Assembly (NCBI GenBank): GCA_963932465.1
Contig: OZ010786.1
Coordinates: forward strand, 442,606,619 to 442,670,618
Length of the DNA: 64,000 nt
Origin: Maratus speciosus
Taxonomy: Eukaryota > Arthropoda > Arachnida > Araneae > Salticidae
Direction of reading: 5' to 3'
Shown here: positions 33,339-44,521 of the stretch, one piece after another
How the letters are laid out: the number at the start of each line of letters is the position of its first letter
Numbering within the stretch: the first letter of the stretch is position 1
Notes under the pieces: model-generated
What the model was told of the DNA's origin: nothing
Database searches by the model: none
The model's input: the letters and a program-made list of their open reading frames with translations, nothing else
Made by a program: the position numbers and the translations under genes

Positions 33339-34636
33339 TATTTGAAAATGTTGCTTATTTTGCTTCTGAGATAGGAAAAAAAGGGCAAATAAAAAAAGTG
33401 AACACTTGGGGCACATATTCAGCACTAGATCTTTATTACGTTCCATTTTTAACTTAAGGGCAATTTCATGCAAATGTTACCATTTTTAGTACACTTTTCG
33501 GTGTTCCTTACTTTAAAAAGTAAAAACGGAACCATTATAAGACCACTGCTGTGTCTCTCTGTCTGTCACAGCCATTGTACTCGTAAATTATGCAAAGTGG
33601 AAAGTTCAAATTGGGGAAGTAATAAAGACTATTAACCCACATATTTTCAGATTATTAAACATTCATAAATATATTTAGTAAAAATGTAGAGGGGCTAATG
33701 AAGGCACTTGAAAATAAACTCTTTTCTTTGTATATCGTTCTTTGTATATCGCTTTCATCACGCAGAACTCAAAAATACACTTGTTTTAAATTTAGATATT
33801 ACATTTTCAAAGATATCGCCGAAAATGTAGCGAAAAATATGTCCCTCCCCCATCTAATTCCTAATCTACTGACACTAAAATTATGAAAAAATTAGAGGTA
33901 GTAAACGTTAATTTAAACCTTGCAGGAAAATTATAGAGATTACCTAGGTCACATAGTTTTTGAGAGAATAACATTTTTCCGTTACACACAAATTTCGATT
34001 TACGGGCATTCAACAAACGTGTTGAGCAGCGCTGGTGTTACCTATCGTAGCAGAAGTATATAAGCATTGTTGATAATGATTTTCGAAAAAAAATCGTCTG
34101 TAATTAGCCCAGATATTAACCCTTAAAGATACGGGCGGTTTGGACATACATAATAACCGTGGCGCCGTACATTATGTACCATCGGATTTTAAAGCTTAGT
34201 TAACAACTTTTAATGATCTATATGTATAATGTAATGCTCAATAGCAGTATAAAAGCAATAAACGTGAAATTGTTAAAAACAGACTAATTTAATTAGAATG
34301 AATCACATAAATACTATGGAATTCGCTACTTTGCATTGAGTGGCTCAATATACCTCGAGTAACTTTAAAAGTTAATTAAAAAACTACCTGGAAAAACGCG
34401 GAACGGACCAAGGTGGCTTTGCGACTTTGCGACCTCCTTTTGAAGCGTGCTTCTCACAATTCCAAATTTAAACTCTGAACAAAGGTTTTGTTTTATCTCT
34501 ACTGTAAAAAGAAAGGTTATTACTACGCTGAATATAGTTTTATGAAATGCCAAATGAAGTTTAAATATACACTGCTTTTATTGACAGTACAGAATTTAGT
34601 TAATCATAAACATATTTAGGACAATATTAAATAAAA
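33339..34636. other. AT-rich sequence without a gene
   Basis: A solitary TTAACCCTTAAAGATACGGG near 34118 looks like one end of a TTAA MITE, but I found no partner end. No coding sequence supported. Confidence 0.5.
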
Positions 34637-35729
34637 ACTAGTCGGATGTACCAATCCCAAAACTTTCTTCTATCTCATACATGTTAATACTTCAAAATTC
34701 GCTATCACACTGCCAAAATTAAATGGCAATCTATGCATCTCATGAGGATTCTAACGATATGAAATTCCGTGCATTAGTTCTTGAGATATGACTATCGCTG
34801 AAATCGTCTAAATTCAGCAAAATGCTGCCTAGCAGCGCCACCTATTGGGTGATTTATACCAAATCCTAATCAGCAACAATTTATGTCAACGTCTGACTGA
34901 ATCTGAAGTTTGGAGAAAATCCGTACATTAGTTTTTGAGATAGAGCAATAGCGAAAATCGTGAAAATTTCTGCATAGCAGCGCCACCTATTGGGTGATTA
35001 ACACCAAAACCTAATTAACAACAACTTGTGTCAACATACAACTAAATCTGAAGTTAGATGAAAATTGGTCCATTAGTTCTATTGATAGAGCTATTGAGGC
35101 AATCGTGGAAAAGGCAGCAGAGAAGCGCCACCTGTTGGGCGATTTACACCAACACCTAATCAGTAGCAAGCCATATCAAGGACTAACTTAATCTGAAGTT
35201 TGATGAAAATCCGTGCGTTAGTTCTTAAGATAAAGCTATTGGGGAAATCGTGTAAATCCTGCAAAATTCATCATAACAGCGCCACCTGTTGGGTGATTTA
35301 CACCAAAACGTAATCATCATCAATTCATATCAAGGACTAACTAAATCTGAAGTCTGATCAAAATCCGTGCATCAGTTCTTGAGATAGAGCTATTGCGAAA
35401 ATCGTGAAAAATGCAGCATTGCAGCGCCACCTGTTGAGCGATTTACACCAAAAACTAATCAGCATCAATCTGTATTAGGCACTAACTGAATATCAATTTT
35501 TATTAAATTCCGTGCATTAGTTCTTGAGATAGAGCGCCCACAAAATTTGTGTCACATACACACAGACAGACAGACAGACAGACAGACTCACAGAGTCACA
35601 GACAGACATTTTGTAAAAACATGTTTTTTGGAATCTCTGAGCCCTAAAACGTGTAAATCCGTCGAAAACCGGAATTCGAAAATTTTCATGAATCCAATAC
35701 TTTCTTCTTGTAAAGATAGAAGAAAGTAA
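34637..35729 (+). mobile_element. Helentron-like element with ~148 bp minisatellite and 3' hairpin
   Basis: The 5' end is AACTAGTCGGATGTACC... then CCCAAAACTTTCTTCTATC. About six direct units of 145-152 bp follow, each with CCGTGCATTAGTTCTTGAGA and AGCAGCGCCACCTGTTGGG. After them come (GACA)n near 35565-35612, a TTTTGTAAAAACATGTTTTT motif, and a terminal hairpin ACTTTCTTCT-loop-AGAAGAAAGT (35699-35727). The ACTTTCTTCT of the 5' end is complementary to the hairpin's last strand, as in Helentron-associated elements (DINE-1/HINE type) with subterminal inverted repeats, internal minisatellites and a 3' palindrome. It encodes no Rep/helicase, so it is non-autonomous. Class is inferred from architecture. 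Confidence 0.7.
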
Positions 35730-37385
35730 AAATGAGTTATACAGAATAGTTATATTTGACATTATTTAGGTTCCATATCGCTTTTGAACTTTCATGATAT
35801 ATCCATTTACACATTTTTATTATATACAGTTACACGCAACCCGACGTTGTATAGTTTTTTTTTTTACAAAATCTTAGTAGTCTTTTAGCAAAGTATTTTT
35901 TTAATAATGCAATTATTAATTTATATAATTATTCTACTGAACCCTCTGTGCGAGAGTAATACTCGTACTTGACCGTTTATTAATACATCAATAAGGTAAT
36001 ACATAATTTTTTCTGATAGTATTAAACGTATATTTTTTATATTTGCAATGCATATTTATGCAATTTTAAATAGTAAAAATGAATTCCATTATAATCAGCA
36101 TTTTAGATATATTTTGTTTCTTTGTCTATTACATATTTTATGTTGATCTGCCAGGGGTAAGACTGTAACATATTTGTCGTTGGTCTGTTACATGTAAGAT
36201 TACATATTTTCCATAACAATATTGTGGCGAGAGGCAAATTATGTGAAATATGTATGTTTCTGAATGAAAATACATTTTGCTTACAATAAATTTTATGTTC
36301 ATTTATAAATAAATAGCAGGCTGGTCTATTTTTCAAAACGAAACATGAATCAAAAGAAATCTTGAATTTGACTTTGTATTTTAAAAGGATATGGAAATTC
36401 ATCTCGGATGCCCTTTTGCATTGCTGAAAACGATACAAACGCCATCGCGCTGTTGTATTGTCTTATGCGTTGGACAAAATTTGAGCTTTTAAGTAAGAAA
36501 TCTTTTGGTTGATCATTTATAGTAGAGTTTGGTAGAGAAATGAGTTAGTTATGACAACAGGAATTTAAATATTCTCTATTCACCACTCTACTAAAATAGC
36601 AAATAACTGTAATGATTGCAGAGATTGACCATTGAGTTTGTTTTTGAACTCCAGGCCTCTCAGTTTGACGATATGTGTGGTTCTAACAGCTTGAATGCAT
36701 CGTAACTCTACATTATATCGCTCACCGGAAAGAAAAGTGACACATCTCGACAAAAGTAAGTATCACTGGAGAGGCAAAAGAAAAGTTCATGGTTTTAGTG
36801 TAATATGAAATTATGTCACTTAGCTCTGCATGCAGGAATAAAAAATATCCATAGAAGCTTAAAACTCTTTAAAATGAAGACGTGGGATGAGGTTTGGAGT
36901 GTTTGGTAATTTTACCTGCCCATACAATCCACACCTCTTCTGTGGTCACAAATGGACATATAGCGTAATAAAGGGATTTTTCGGAATTTTTTCGGATATG
37001 TACATAAAGTGTTCCGATCGCATCCAGATACCATACTAGATGGCATGCAACGCGAATTATTAGATGCGATAGGTACCTAACTAACATTAGGAATGACTAA
37101 GACCTTGTTATAAACCGTTTTTATTGGCTACAAGTCATAAATTTATTTGTAAAATTTTAAGTTTTTACATAAAAATCAAAATTATTCATTTTTGTATGAT
37201 GCATGTAATTACCTAACCGTTTAAATGACATTTTTATAGCTTTAACGCTATATTGTGCACTCATACGTTAATACATTAAAATAATTAAATAAATTGAAAC
37301 GAAGCATATGCCGTAGACAAAAATAAAGATTAAAGATTATACACACTTCAAGGTTTTAAAATATGTTTTATGGCTAAAAATAACT

Positions 37386-37417
<32 letters not shown>

Positions 37418-38010
37418 GTTACATCTGAGCACATTTCTTAAATACGAGTAACTGAAAATTGAAAATAACTATAAAATAAGAATATTATTCCTGTTACTTG
37501 TCTTTTCAAAAGTATTTAAAAAAAAAAAAAAAACAACACAAAAATCTTCATATAAAATTTATCTTATAAAAGTTACAAATGCCATTAACCATTACTAGAA
37601 ATTCTTGACATTTAATTAATTAAAAATTTATGAAAATCTTTTCTTGCGTTTTCTACAAATTCAGTAAAATTATAATCGGCAATTTTAGTCTACCATCAAA
37701 ACAGCAACAACTAGGAAAATATTCCTTTACATTTAACCAATTTCATAAAAAATACAAATTTAAGTATTTCATAAATAAAGGATTATTTATTACAAATGAA
37801 ATATACTTATTTTTCATTTTTAATGAGTTACATTTTGATAAAGAACGTTTATGTTGCTCTTTAAGGTACTTAAATTTTATTTTTTGTTATATTTTTTATA
37901 TATTTTTTGTTATATTTTGTTGGGTATTTTTTGTTTTAAAGTTATATTTAATGAAAGAGACGTATAGATGAGCTTTTTGAGAAATTATATATTTTGACAT
38001 CTTAAATATT
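35730..38010. other. AT-rich sequence without a supported gene
   Basis: Short open frames of 70-110 codons occur but none shows a domain, signal or splice structure I trust. T homopolymer at about 37387-37417; degenerate long-period repeat similarity at 37380-37560. Confidence 0.5.
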
Positions 38011-38098
38011 TAAGGATAAATAAATTGACGATTACAAGTTTCCCTCGATTATCGGAATATAATTGTTTCCGCGATATTATTGCGCTAATTGAAACATA

Positions 38099-39034
38099 CA
38101 AGGTGGCGCAAAACTGTATGTCAAAATTGTAAAGGCAGGTAGAGGCAAGGCTCCCACTCGGTTCGTTTTTTGAATACCACTTTTATTTAATGAAAAATCT
38201 TCTTTATAAATTTAGTAGAAACAAACCAGGATGGACTATTTCTGGAAATTGTTGCACAAACTTACCACGTAATTCTTTATAAAAAATTATTGGTTTTCAA
38301 AAAACAGACTAGTGGGAGCACTGGATGAAGGGGATCTAAATAAGCAGATTTCGTATAGGAATATGGGTGCGGAAATGCAGTGTTGAGGCAGTAGAGGACG
38401 CTGTAGAATGCGGCGGAAGAATGCTCTTCGTTGGCTTGAATAGTCATTTTTCGTACGGATTTTGAGCAACATAGATTATTATACCAATGCGCAGCTTACC
38501 GACATGCATTCCATTTATGGAATTGCGCAAGGAAATGGATTGGCTGCTCAAAGGATTTAGATTGAACGATTCCCGGGTAGGATTCTGCCGCTGCCGAATC
38601 CCCAAACATTTGAGCTTCTTAAGTAGGATTGTGCACGAGTGTATCGTTTTATGCTTCCAGGCATAATAAGGGCACAGTATTATATCATAAAAATCCTGCA
38701 GTGGAAGAAGCAGTATTACGCACAGTAGAGGATAATCCTACAACAAGCTTAAAAGTTGTTGGGCGTGCGTTGAGTGTGAACCATTTCCTTGCTTAGTCCC
38801 ATACAAAAAAAATGCATGTCGGCAAGCTCCGCATTGTTGTAATGATGCACGTTGCTCGAAATCCATGAGGAAATGACGATTCAAGCTAGCGTAGCGCTGA
38901 ACTTAAGCCAACCAACTTAACTCTCTACCACCTCAACGCTGTATTTCTGCACCCACATCCCTATACGAAATCTGCTTATTTAGGTCCCCTCTACTTACCT
39001 TTACATTTTTGACATATAGATCTGAACCACCCTG
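38099..39034 (+). mobile_element. TIR transposon with transposase N-terminal relic
   Basis: Left end CAAGGTGGCGCAAAACTG and right end, reverse-complemented, CAGGGTGGTTCAGATCTA; similarity resumes over TATGTCAAAAATGTAAAGG-type sequence and a distal TAAGCAGATTTCGTATAGG block on both sides. The 936 bp element interrupts a satellite unit between GAAACATA and CATGTTCAAATG. It carries a transposase N-terminal fragment on the plus strand. Confidence 0.8.
38480..38796 (+). pseudogene. N-terminal (DUF4817/HTH) transposase fragment
   Basis: The plus strand reads Y-T-N-A-Q-L-T-D-M-H-S-I-Y-G followed by G-N-G-L-A-A-Q-R, then a stop, then E-R-F-P-G-R and P-N-P-Q-T-F-E-L-L, and in another frame V-E-E-A-V-L-R-T-V-E-D-N-P-T-T-S. 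These are the opening DUF4817 helical domain and following HTH of the same arthropod transposase family whose C-terminus is left at 774-1030. Stops and shifts make it non-functional. The catalytic domain is missing. Family assignment from remembered pattern. Confidence 0.75.
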
Positions 39035-39170
39035 CATGTTCAAATGGAAAATCTGCAATTGAATCATAACCAACTTTCTTAAATTCAATAAACATGAATA
39101 AAAAATAATGTACAAAGATATTCTTTTAGATGTGATCATGGGGGTTAATTATTCCCGTGATATTACCGTA

Positions 39171-39394
39171 TTAACCCTTTGAGCTCTGGGGGGGGGGGGA
39201 TTTTTTCAAAATGCCCAAATATAACATTAGCACCAGTATTTTGCAATCAAAAGATTGGCCTTATAATATACACGAAAAAAATGCTTTAATCTATTTTCGA
39301 ATAAATTTGGTTGAATATTCCGGTGCCAATGTGAGATTTGGAGATTAAAATTAAGTGGGAAGAAAGTCACCCATCAGAGCTCAAAGGGTTTTAA
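39171..39394. mobile_element. TTAA MITE nested in the 152 bp satellite
   Basis: TTAACCCTTTGAGCTCTGGG at the left pairs with CAGAGCTCAAAGGGTTTTAA at the right. Excision of 220 bp, leaving one TTAA, restores the satellite unit (ACCGTATTAA then TAGAAGCATAC), which independently confirms the TTAA target. The G homopolymer near 39188-39200 lies inside. Confidence 0.9.
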
Positions 39395-39900
39395 TAGAAG
39401 CATACGTTCAAATGTACAATTTACAATAGATTCATAGAAAACTTTCTTAAATTCAGAAAACATAAATAAAAATACAATAATGTACTACTATATTGTTTTT
39501 GATATGATTATTAAGGTTAATTGTTTCCGCGATATTATCAAATTAATTGGAACATACATTCAAATGCAAAATCTACACCGCATTCATAGCCAACTTTCTT
39601 AAATTCAGAAAACACGAATAAACAATATAAAATGTTCTACATTATTGTTTTATGTATGATTGTTGTGGTTAATTGTTTCTGCAACATTACCGCCCTAATT
39701 AAAGCATATTTTCAAATGAAAAATTTACAATATAGATTCATAGCCAACGTTCTTAAATGCAATAAACGTAAATAAACAATATAATAATCTACTTGCGATA
39801 TTGTTTTCGATAGGATGTTATTAGAAAGTACATACTACAGTTTCATTTAAACTTTTTATATAAATTTATCTAATTTACATTTACTTATGTTCTATTAACA

Positions 39901-40142
39901 TTAACCCATTAACCTCCGAAACTATAACATAGGAATCTTCCACTTTTTTTTTTTTTTTTTTTTTTGCAGAAAAACGTTTGCCACCACAAATTTTGAAAGA
40001 AAATCATCGTTTCATTAAGTGATCAAAGTTTATCTTGTTAAATAAAGCAATCTTTTTAATTTATAAATAGTAGTAGTAAACTTAAGCATGGACATTTATT
40101 TTTACTGTTGTATGAACGCAACTCCAGCGGTTAATGGGTTAC
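39901..40142. mobile_element. TTAA-type MITE, family of 20983-21214
   Basis: TTAACCCATTAACCTCCGAA at the left; CCAGCGGTTAATGGGTTAC at the right, last base of the terminal TTAA changed. Internal motifs and order match the 20983 copy. T homopolymer inside at about 39944-39965. Confidence 0.75.
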
Positions 40143-40365
40143 CGTGTGCGCTTTATAGAACTGTTACACTTATCTGCAAAATTTCGCAAATGCATTTTTA
40201 TTGCAATTTCTGAAAGCACAATTAGTAAAGAATATACAGCTACATTTTCTAGTCTATCTGATAAAAATTGAAAAAAATTACACCACCACTTTAATTTATT
40301 TTGCTCTGTCATACATACATCATAACTTGAATCTTTCAAGTTGAATTATCGCAAGACTGTGTTTT

Positions 40366-40440
40366 TAACCCTGTAATGTCCATGGTAGAATGCGTTCAAA
40401 AATTGTGTAATTCAGAGAAAGGAAACCGCCCAAAGGTATC
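40366..40440. mobile_element. Truncated end of the 44.8 kb MITE family
   Basis: TTAACCCTGTAATGTCCATG and the following GTAGAATGCGTTC-AAAA correspond to the TTAACCCTTTAATTTCCATG end of the 44792-45038 element. It is cut off near the foldback relic that begins at about 40456. Confidence 0.6.
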
Positions 40441-40455
40441 AAAACATGGCGGACT

Positions 40456-40824
40456 GGGAACAGGAAAACACAATGGTAAACCTACAAGTCAACTGGTAAA
40501 ATCGGGTTTTTAGGTGTTTTTCACCAAGATATGACTTGGCAGACCGATTGCATTTTAATGTGGGAATCGAGTTTTAACTAATTTCAGAATTTCAGCCTCC
40601 AACTGGATGAGGTGGTTGTCACATGGTTCGTACGTGTCCTTGAATTTTGTAGGCCAAAAATTTTTCGGCACCAGTATTATATTAAAGAAAATCTCTTCTT
40701 AAAAGAAGGCGAAATTTTGAGCGTTTAACCTAGATTTCTTTTTCTATAAAAATGTATTGGTAGTTTTCCTGCAGATATAACGGTATCCGTACGAACCATG
40801 CGTCTGGCCTGCCGGCTCCGGGTC
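40456..40824. mobile_element. Half copy of the 30287-30858 foldback element
   Basis: 40465-40625 matches 30665-30840 in direct orientation (GTAAACCTACAAGTC, CTTGGCAGACCGATT). 40625-40824 matches 30287-30480 in inverted orientation, ending CCGGCTCCGGGTC. One arm of the foldback is lost. Confidence 0.75.
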
Positions 40825-41151
40825 TATAAGTGACAATCAAGAAACGTGAATAAATCAATTTTATGTTCAATTCTGCATATTCGTCACATTTATTGTCGAA
40901 TTTTATTTTCATAACAATTCGGCACCGATTGGATGACACAATGGGATAAATCTTTCCGTGCTAAGTGCACTTATCGAATTTTTTACAGCATTAATCGAGA
41001 GATCTCAACTCCAAAAAAGTGACAGCACTCATGTAAAATCGCGCTAATCGACACCGCATAAAACGAGGAAAATCTGCACAACTTCATTTCAGTAGGTTCA
41101 CCAGTTTTACGGTACTTGTAACTGCAAGATCATTCTTTCTTTTTTTTCATG

Positions 41152-41757
41152 TATAGGGAAATTCCACAGAAAATCATCATTTTTTGAGGTAAAATCAAAT
41201 TTATAATATGTTTAATTTAAGGGTATGATTGAAAAACTTGATATTTTTATAATCTCTAGAAAAATCAAAAAGGCATTGTAATTGTTGTTTACAAACTAAG
41301 TTAAGTACCATTATTGTCTTTGTAAATCATAATATCACGTCAGTTACACAATAAAAGTTACGTCAGTTACACGTGTAAATAACATTTTTTTTTCTTTTTT
41401 ATTATTGAGAAATTAATTAAACGAGTTATTGTTATTATTTGGCATTACGTAAGTGTTGTTGAGAACATTAAATCACTTTTTTTAACTGGATAGTTTTGAT
41501 AATTTTTATACTTCAATGAATGCAGAAAAAATGTTTGTACATTTTACGTTACGTCAGTTACGGCATTTTGAATTGCAATTTTCGGGACTCAAATAGAGAT
41601 TGAAATAATCTGCAGGTATTTGGGTATTAAGACCTTAGTAAGGAATGTTTTAAATTGTAAAAATTTGTTCTAGCTTTATTAGTAAATTTTCTACATAGAT
41701 TTGAAAACAAAATACGATGATAAAATGTTACATCATTTACGAGGGAATTGCCCTATA
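41152..41757. mobile_element. Probable TIR MITE with internal ACGTCAGTTAC motifs
   Basis: TATAGGGAAATTCC at the left and GGGAATTGCCCTATA at the right are inverted. TA borders are possible on both sides. Inside, ACGTCAGTTAC occurs three times (near 41337, 41361 and 41552), with a weaker version, ACATCATTTAC, close to the right end. No coding seen. Confidence 0.55.
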
Positions 41758-41988
41758 ATAGATTTTTCCATATTTATATCATTTAAATCTACTCTAAGTA
41801 AAGAAGTCTGATCATTATATTCCAAAAGCTATTTTAATGTTAATGTATAAAAACTACAGTTCGACACAAATAGTAGTAAGTCAAAATTACGTCCATTTCT
41901 AATCATATCATAATATTAAAATATTTATTTGCTTAAAAGACGTTATAAAAACACATTAAAAGTAAATTAAAATCTCTTTATTTACATG

Positions 41989-42017
41989 TTTCAACTCATT
42001 TTCTGAGTCGTCGTCAG
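41989..42017 (-). ncRNA. Hammerhead-ribozyme-like core, intact
   Basis: On the minus strand CTGACGA is followed by a 5 bp stem GACTC/GAGTT (one G-T pair), an AGAAAAT loop and GAAA. CTGANGA-stem-GAAA is the conserved hammerhead core, known from the terminal repeats of Penelope-like elements. Stems I and III are short and were not verified. Confidence 0.6.
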
Positions 42018-42505
42018 AATGTAAAATAGAAATTACAAATGCATAATGAAAAATGGAAAAAATCATCGAAAATAAACAAGTAATCGTGTAACGCGCCCTA
42101 TATTTTCGCGATTGTTCGTTTCCCTCTATGTCGCGATGCCGTAATTTATCCAACCATTCAACCCATAAATTCGGGATACGAAGAGATAACGTATCGTTAC
42201 AAACTCCTGAACCTCTTAAATAAATTTCAATGGACTCTCTTATGAATAATTGTAAATAAAAATTAGACCTGTAGATTATTTTACTCTCGTTGAAAAGTAT
42301 GTTAATGTTCTCTATTTGATTTAGCCGGGATAAAGCAGTATTACCTCTATTGTATTTTATGTCCGCTATATGTTCTTTACATCTGATATTGAATTTTCGT
42401 TGGGTTATAACTATATAATGATTTTTTATTCCTCCCTCCTTAATAATTTTAATAATATCCTTAATATTTTAATCCCTAATAATAAAATTGATGCGATTAA
42501 CAGAG

Positions 42506-42858
42506 ATGAGCTCTCAGGAGTTAATATGATTCAATTTATTAGGGAGGGAGGAATAAAAAATCATTGCATAGGTATAACCCAACGAAAATTCAATATCAGA
42601 TGTAAAGAACACACAGCGGACATAAAATACAATAGAGGTAATACTGCTTTATCCCGGCTAAATCAAATAGAGAACATTAACATACTTTTTAACAAGAGTA
42701 AAATAATCTACAGGTCTAATTTTTATTTACAATTATTCATAAGAGAGTCCATTGAAATTTATTTAAGAGGTTCAGGAATTTGTAACGATACATTATCTTT
42801 TCGTATCCCGAATTTATGGGGGGTGAATGTTTGTATAAATTACGGCATCGCGACATAG
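42506..42858 (+). pseudogene. GIY-YIG endonuclease domain of a Penelope-like element
   Basis: The plus-strand frame gives E-L-S-G-V-N-M-I (GIY-like), C-I-G-I-T-Q-R-K-F (YIG-like, Y replaced by C), I-R-C-K-E-H, N-R-G-N-T-A-L and R-E-S-I-E-I, the order of GIY-YIG motifs including the arginine and glutamate of the active site. This endonuclease normally nicks DNA for retroelement insertion. The frame formally opens at 42370, but everything before about 42446 lies in the opposing arm and is antisense of the same domain, so I start the domain at the conserved segment. Without the RT it is a relic. Confidence 0.8.
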
Positions 42859-42968
42859 AGGGAACACGAGCAATCGCGAAAATGTAGGGCGCGTTACATG
42901 ATTACTTGTTTATTTTCGATGATTTTTTTTATTTTTCATTATGCATTTGTAATTTTCTATTATACATT

Positions 42969-42997
42969 CTGACGACGACTCAGAAAATGAGTTGACA
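42969..42997 (+). ncRNA. Hammerhead-ribozyme-like core, mutated
   Basis: The copy in the right arm has the same CTGACGA and stem-loop, but the conserved GAAA reads GACA (42994-42997), which is expected to abolish cleavage. The left-arm copy keeps GAAA. Confidence 0.6.
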
Positions 42998-43091
42998 CAT
43001 GTAAATAAAGAGTTTTTAATTTACTTTTAATGTGTTTTTATAACGTCTTTTAAGCAAATAAATATTTTAATATTATGATACAGTTCAACAC

Positions 43092-44455
43092 TCAGGTTTA
43101 GTTTTCGTTTTCAGTGAAACTACTGCCAATATTAGGCCATGACCTAAATTATCTGTATTCCTGAAATCACGTTTCGTAATTCAGTAATTTTCCTCATTAC
43201 TTATCGATTTGAATTTTATTGGTTCAAATGAGACCCTATTTATTTATTGCTACGTACTTTTTATAACCATCAATTATCACTTACTCAAGACGTGTATTCA
43301 AATTATAAGCAATGCATATATGACTAAACTTTGAAAACGCTTTTCAAGTGCTTCTTAAAACCTGCAATAAAACAATGGCAGAATTATTTTAATCTGAATT
43401 CCACTGAAGTATTTCGCACGCTCTGTACGAAAGGTGTAGGATAAGAGTGGAGTATAAAACAGCTGGTGACCATTTACAAATGTCATTATAAAAGGTATGT
43501 ATACCTAAAACATTTTTTTAATTAAATGAAATTCGTATTAGTAAAAATTCACACTGTTTTATTCATGAATTATGCATTTTATATGACATAAAATTTGAAA
43601 GTCAGAGGTACAAAGAGACAACTTGGGCGCCGGGAACATAATTTACAAACAGCGTCGCCATTTCAAAATTTCCCAAGGAGTGTGGGGGGGGGGGGGAGGA
43701 TTTGGATGTCAGCAAATATTTATTATTTTGATCTTGATGTGCACATCAGAGAAGAAATTGTTACAGTCTTAGTCATATTCATATTGAACTCAATAAGAAA
43801 ATATAAAAGATTTGTTATAACTTATATTTTGTTTTTATTTGAAACTTACACTCGCACATGTACACATATATGTATGTATGCTTGTTTGTTAGAAATGTAT
43901 TTATATATACATATAATTAATTAATAATTATGCATATGCTATATACTCGCTAATACATAATACATACATGCGTGTGTATGTTAATCTTTTTAAATTTATT
44001 TTGAATCATTTTCAACCTAAACTAGGAAGATAACCAAAATTCGGCTTCGATCCTGTTTCGGTTTTAAAAATTATTTTCGGTCAAACACTAATAAAAAAAT
44101 CTCATATGACACGGAAAATATTCGTCATTTATTTAAAAAAATAATTGTAATATGATTGTTGCGTGCAGCCTTACAGTCACAAAAAATATTTTTTAGTTTG
44201 AGTTTTGAATTTTTATTATTTTAAATGCATTTTACATAAACCTAGATCTAAATGCTTTAAATTATAGAAACATATTTTGACAGGGAAGAATATTTAATAA
44301 AATTATGGAAAATATCACATTCAAAAATACATTCTAATCATAATAAATACAATTTGCATCACATATTATACAAAAGAGCTCTTCTGGGTTTACATACAAT
44401 GTATTCTCATTAATGAAAGCTCATAACTGAAAATAAAGTTTTGTCTTTATGCTTG
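43092..44455. other. AT-rich sequence without a gene
   Basis: A G run at about 43684-43696 and TATA-type tracts near 43860-43920 are the only notable features. Confidence 0.5.
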
Positions 44456-44483
44456 TAATGTTGCGTCCAACAATTTCATTAAA

Positions 44484-44521
<38 letters not shown>

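Larger units (their letters stand above)
38015..39836. repeat. ~152 bp satellite, about five units, hosting two nested elements
   Basis: Units contain GTTAATTGTTTCCGCGATAT, an AATTG-AACATACRTTCAAATG motif, TTCATAGCCAACTTTCTTAA and AATAAACA-GAATAA. Unit starts at about 38058, 39144, 39516 and 39668 become evenly spaced (152-153 bp) once the insertions at 38099-39034 and 39171-39394 are removed. The intact array thus gives empty-site evidence for both. Confidence 0.85.
41905..43080. mobile_element. Penelope-like element in head-to-head inverted arrangement
   Basis: Two arms of about 540 bp, 41905-42445 (minus) and 42530-43080 (plus), are near-identical in inverted orientation and separated by ~85 bp. 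Each arm carries a GIY-YIG endonuclease coding segment, then a 3' region with a hammerhead-like core and AATAAA-containing tail. This is the 3' part of a Penelope-like retroelement; such elements are known for partial inverted or tandem copies. ACAGTTCRACAC flanks at 41856-41867 and 43080-43091 may be a target duplication. The reverse transcriptase is absent. Confidence 0.85.

Noticed and set aside
34118..34200. Lone TTAACCCTTAAAGATACGGG resembling a TTAA MITE end
   Set aside because: No matching inverted end within a plausible distance, so no element is called.
36103..37971. Open frames of 111 codons (36103-36438, minus) and 113 codons (37630-37971, plus)
   Set aside because: Composition follows the local AT-rich sequence (F, I, Y, K, N), with no domain, no splice context and no conservation that I can judge.
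42370..42445. N-terminal portion of the 162-codon frame over the Penelope-like element
   Set aside because: This part lies in the inverted left arm, antisense to the endonuclease domain; it is a product of the head-to-head junction and not a natural N-terminus.
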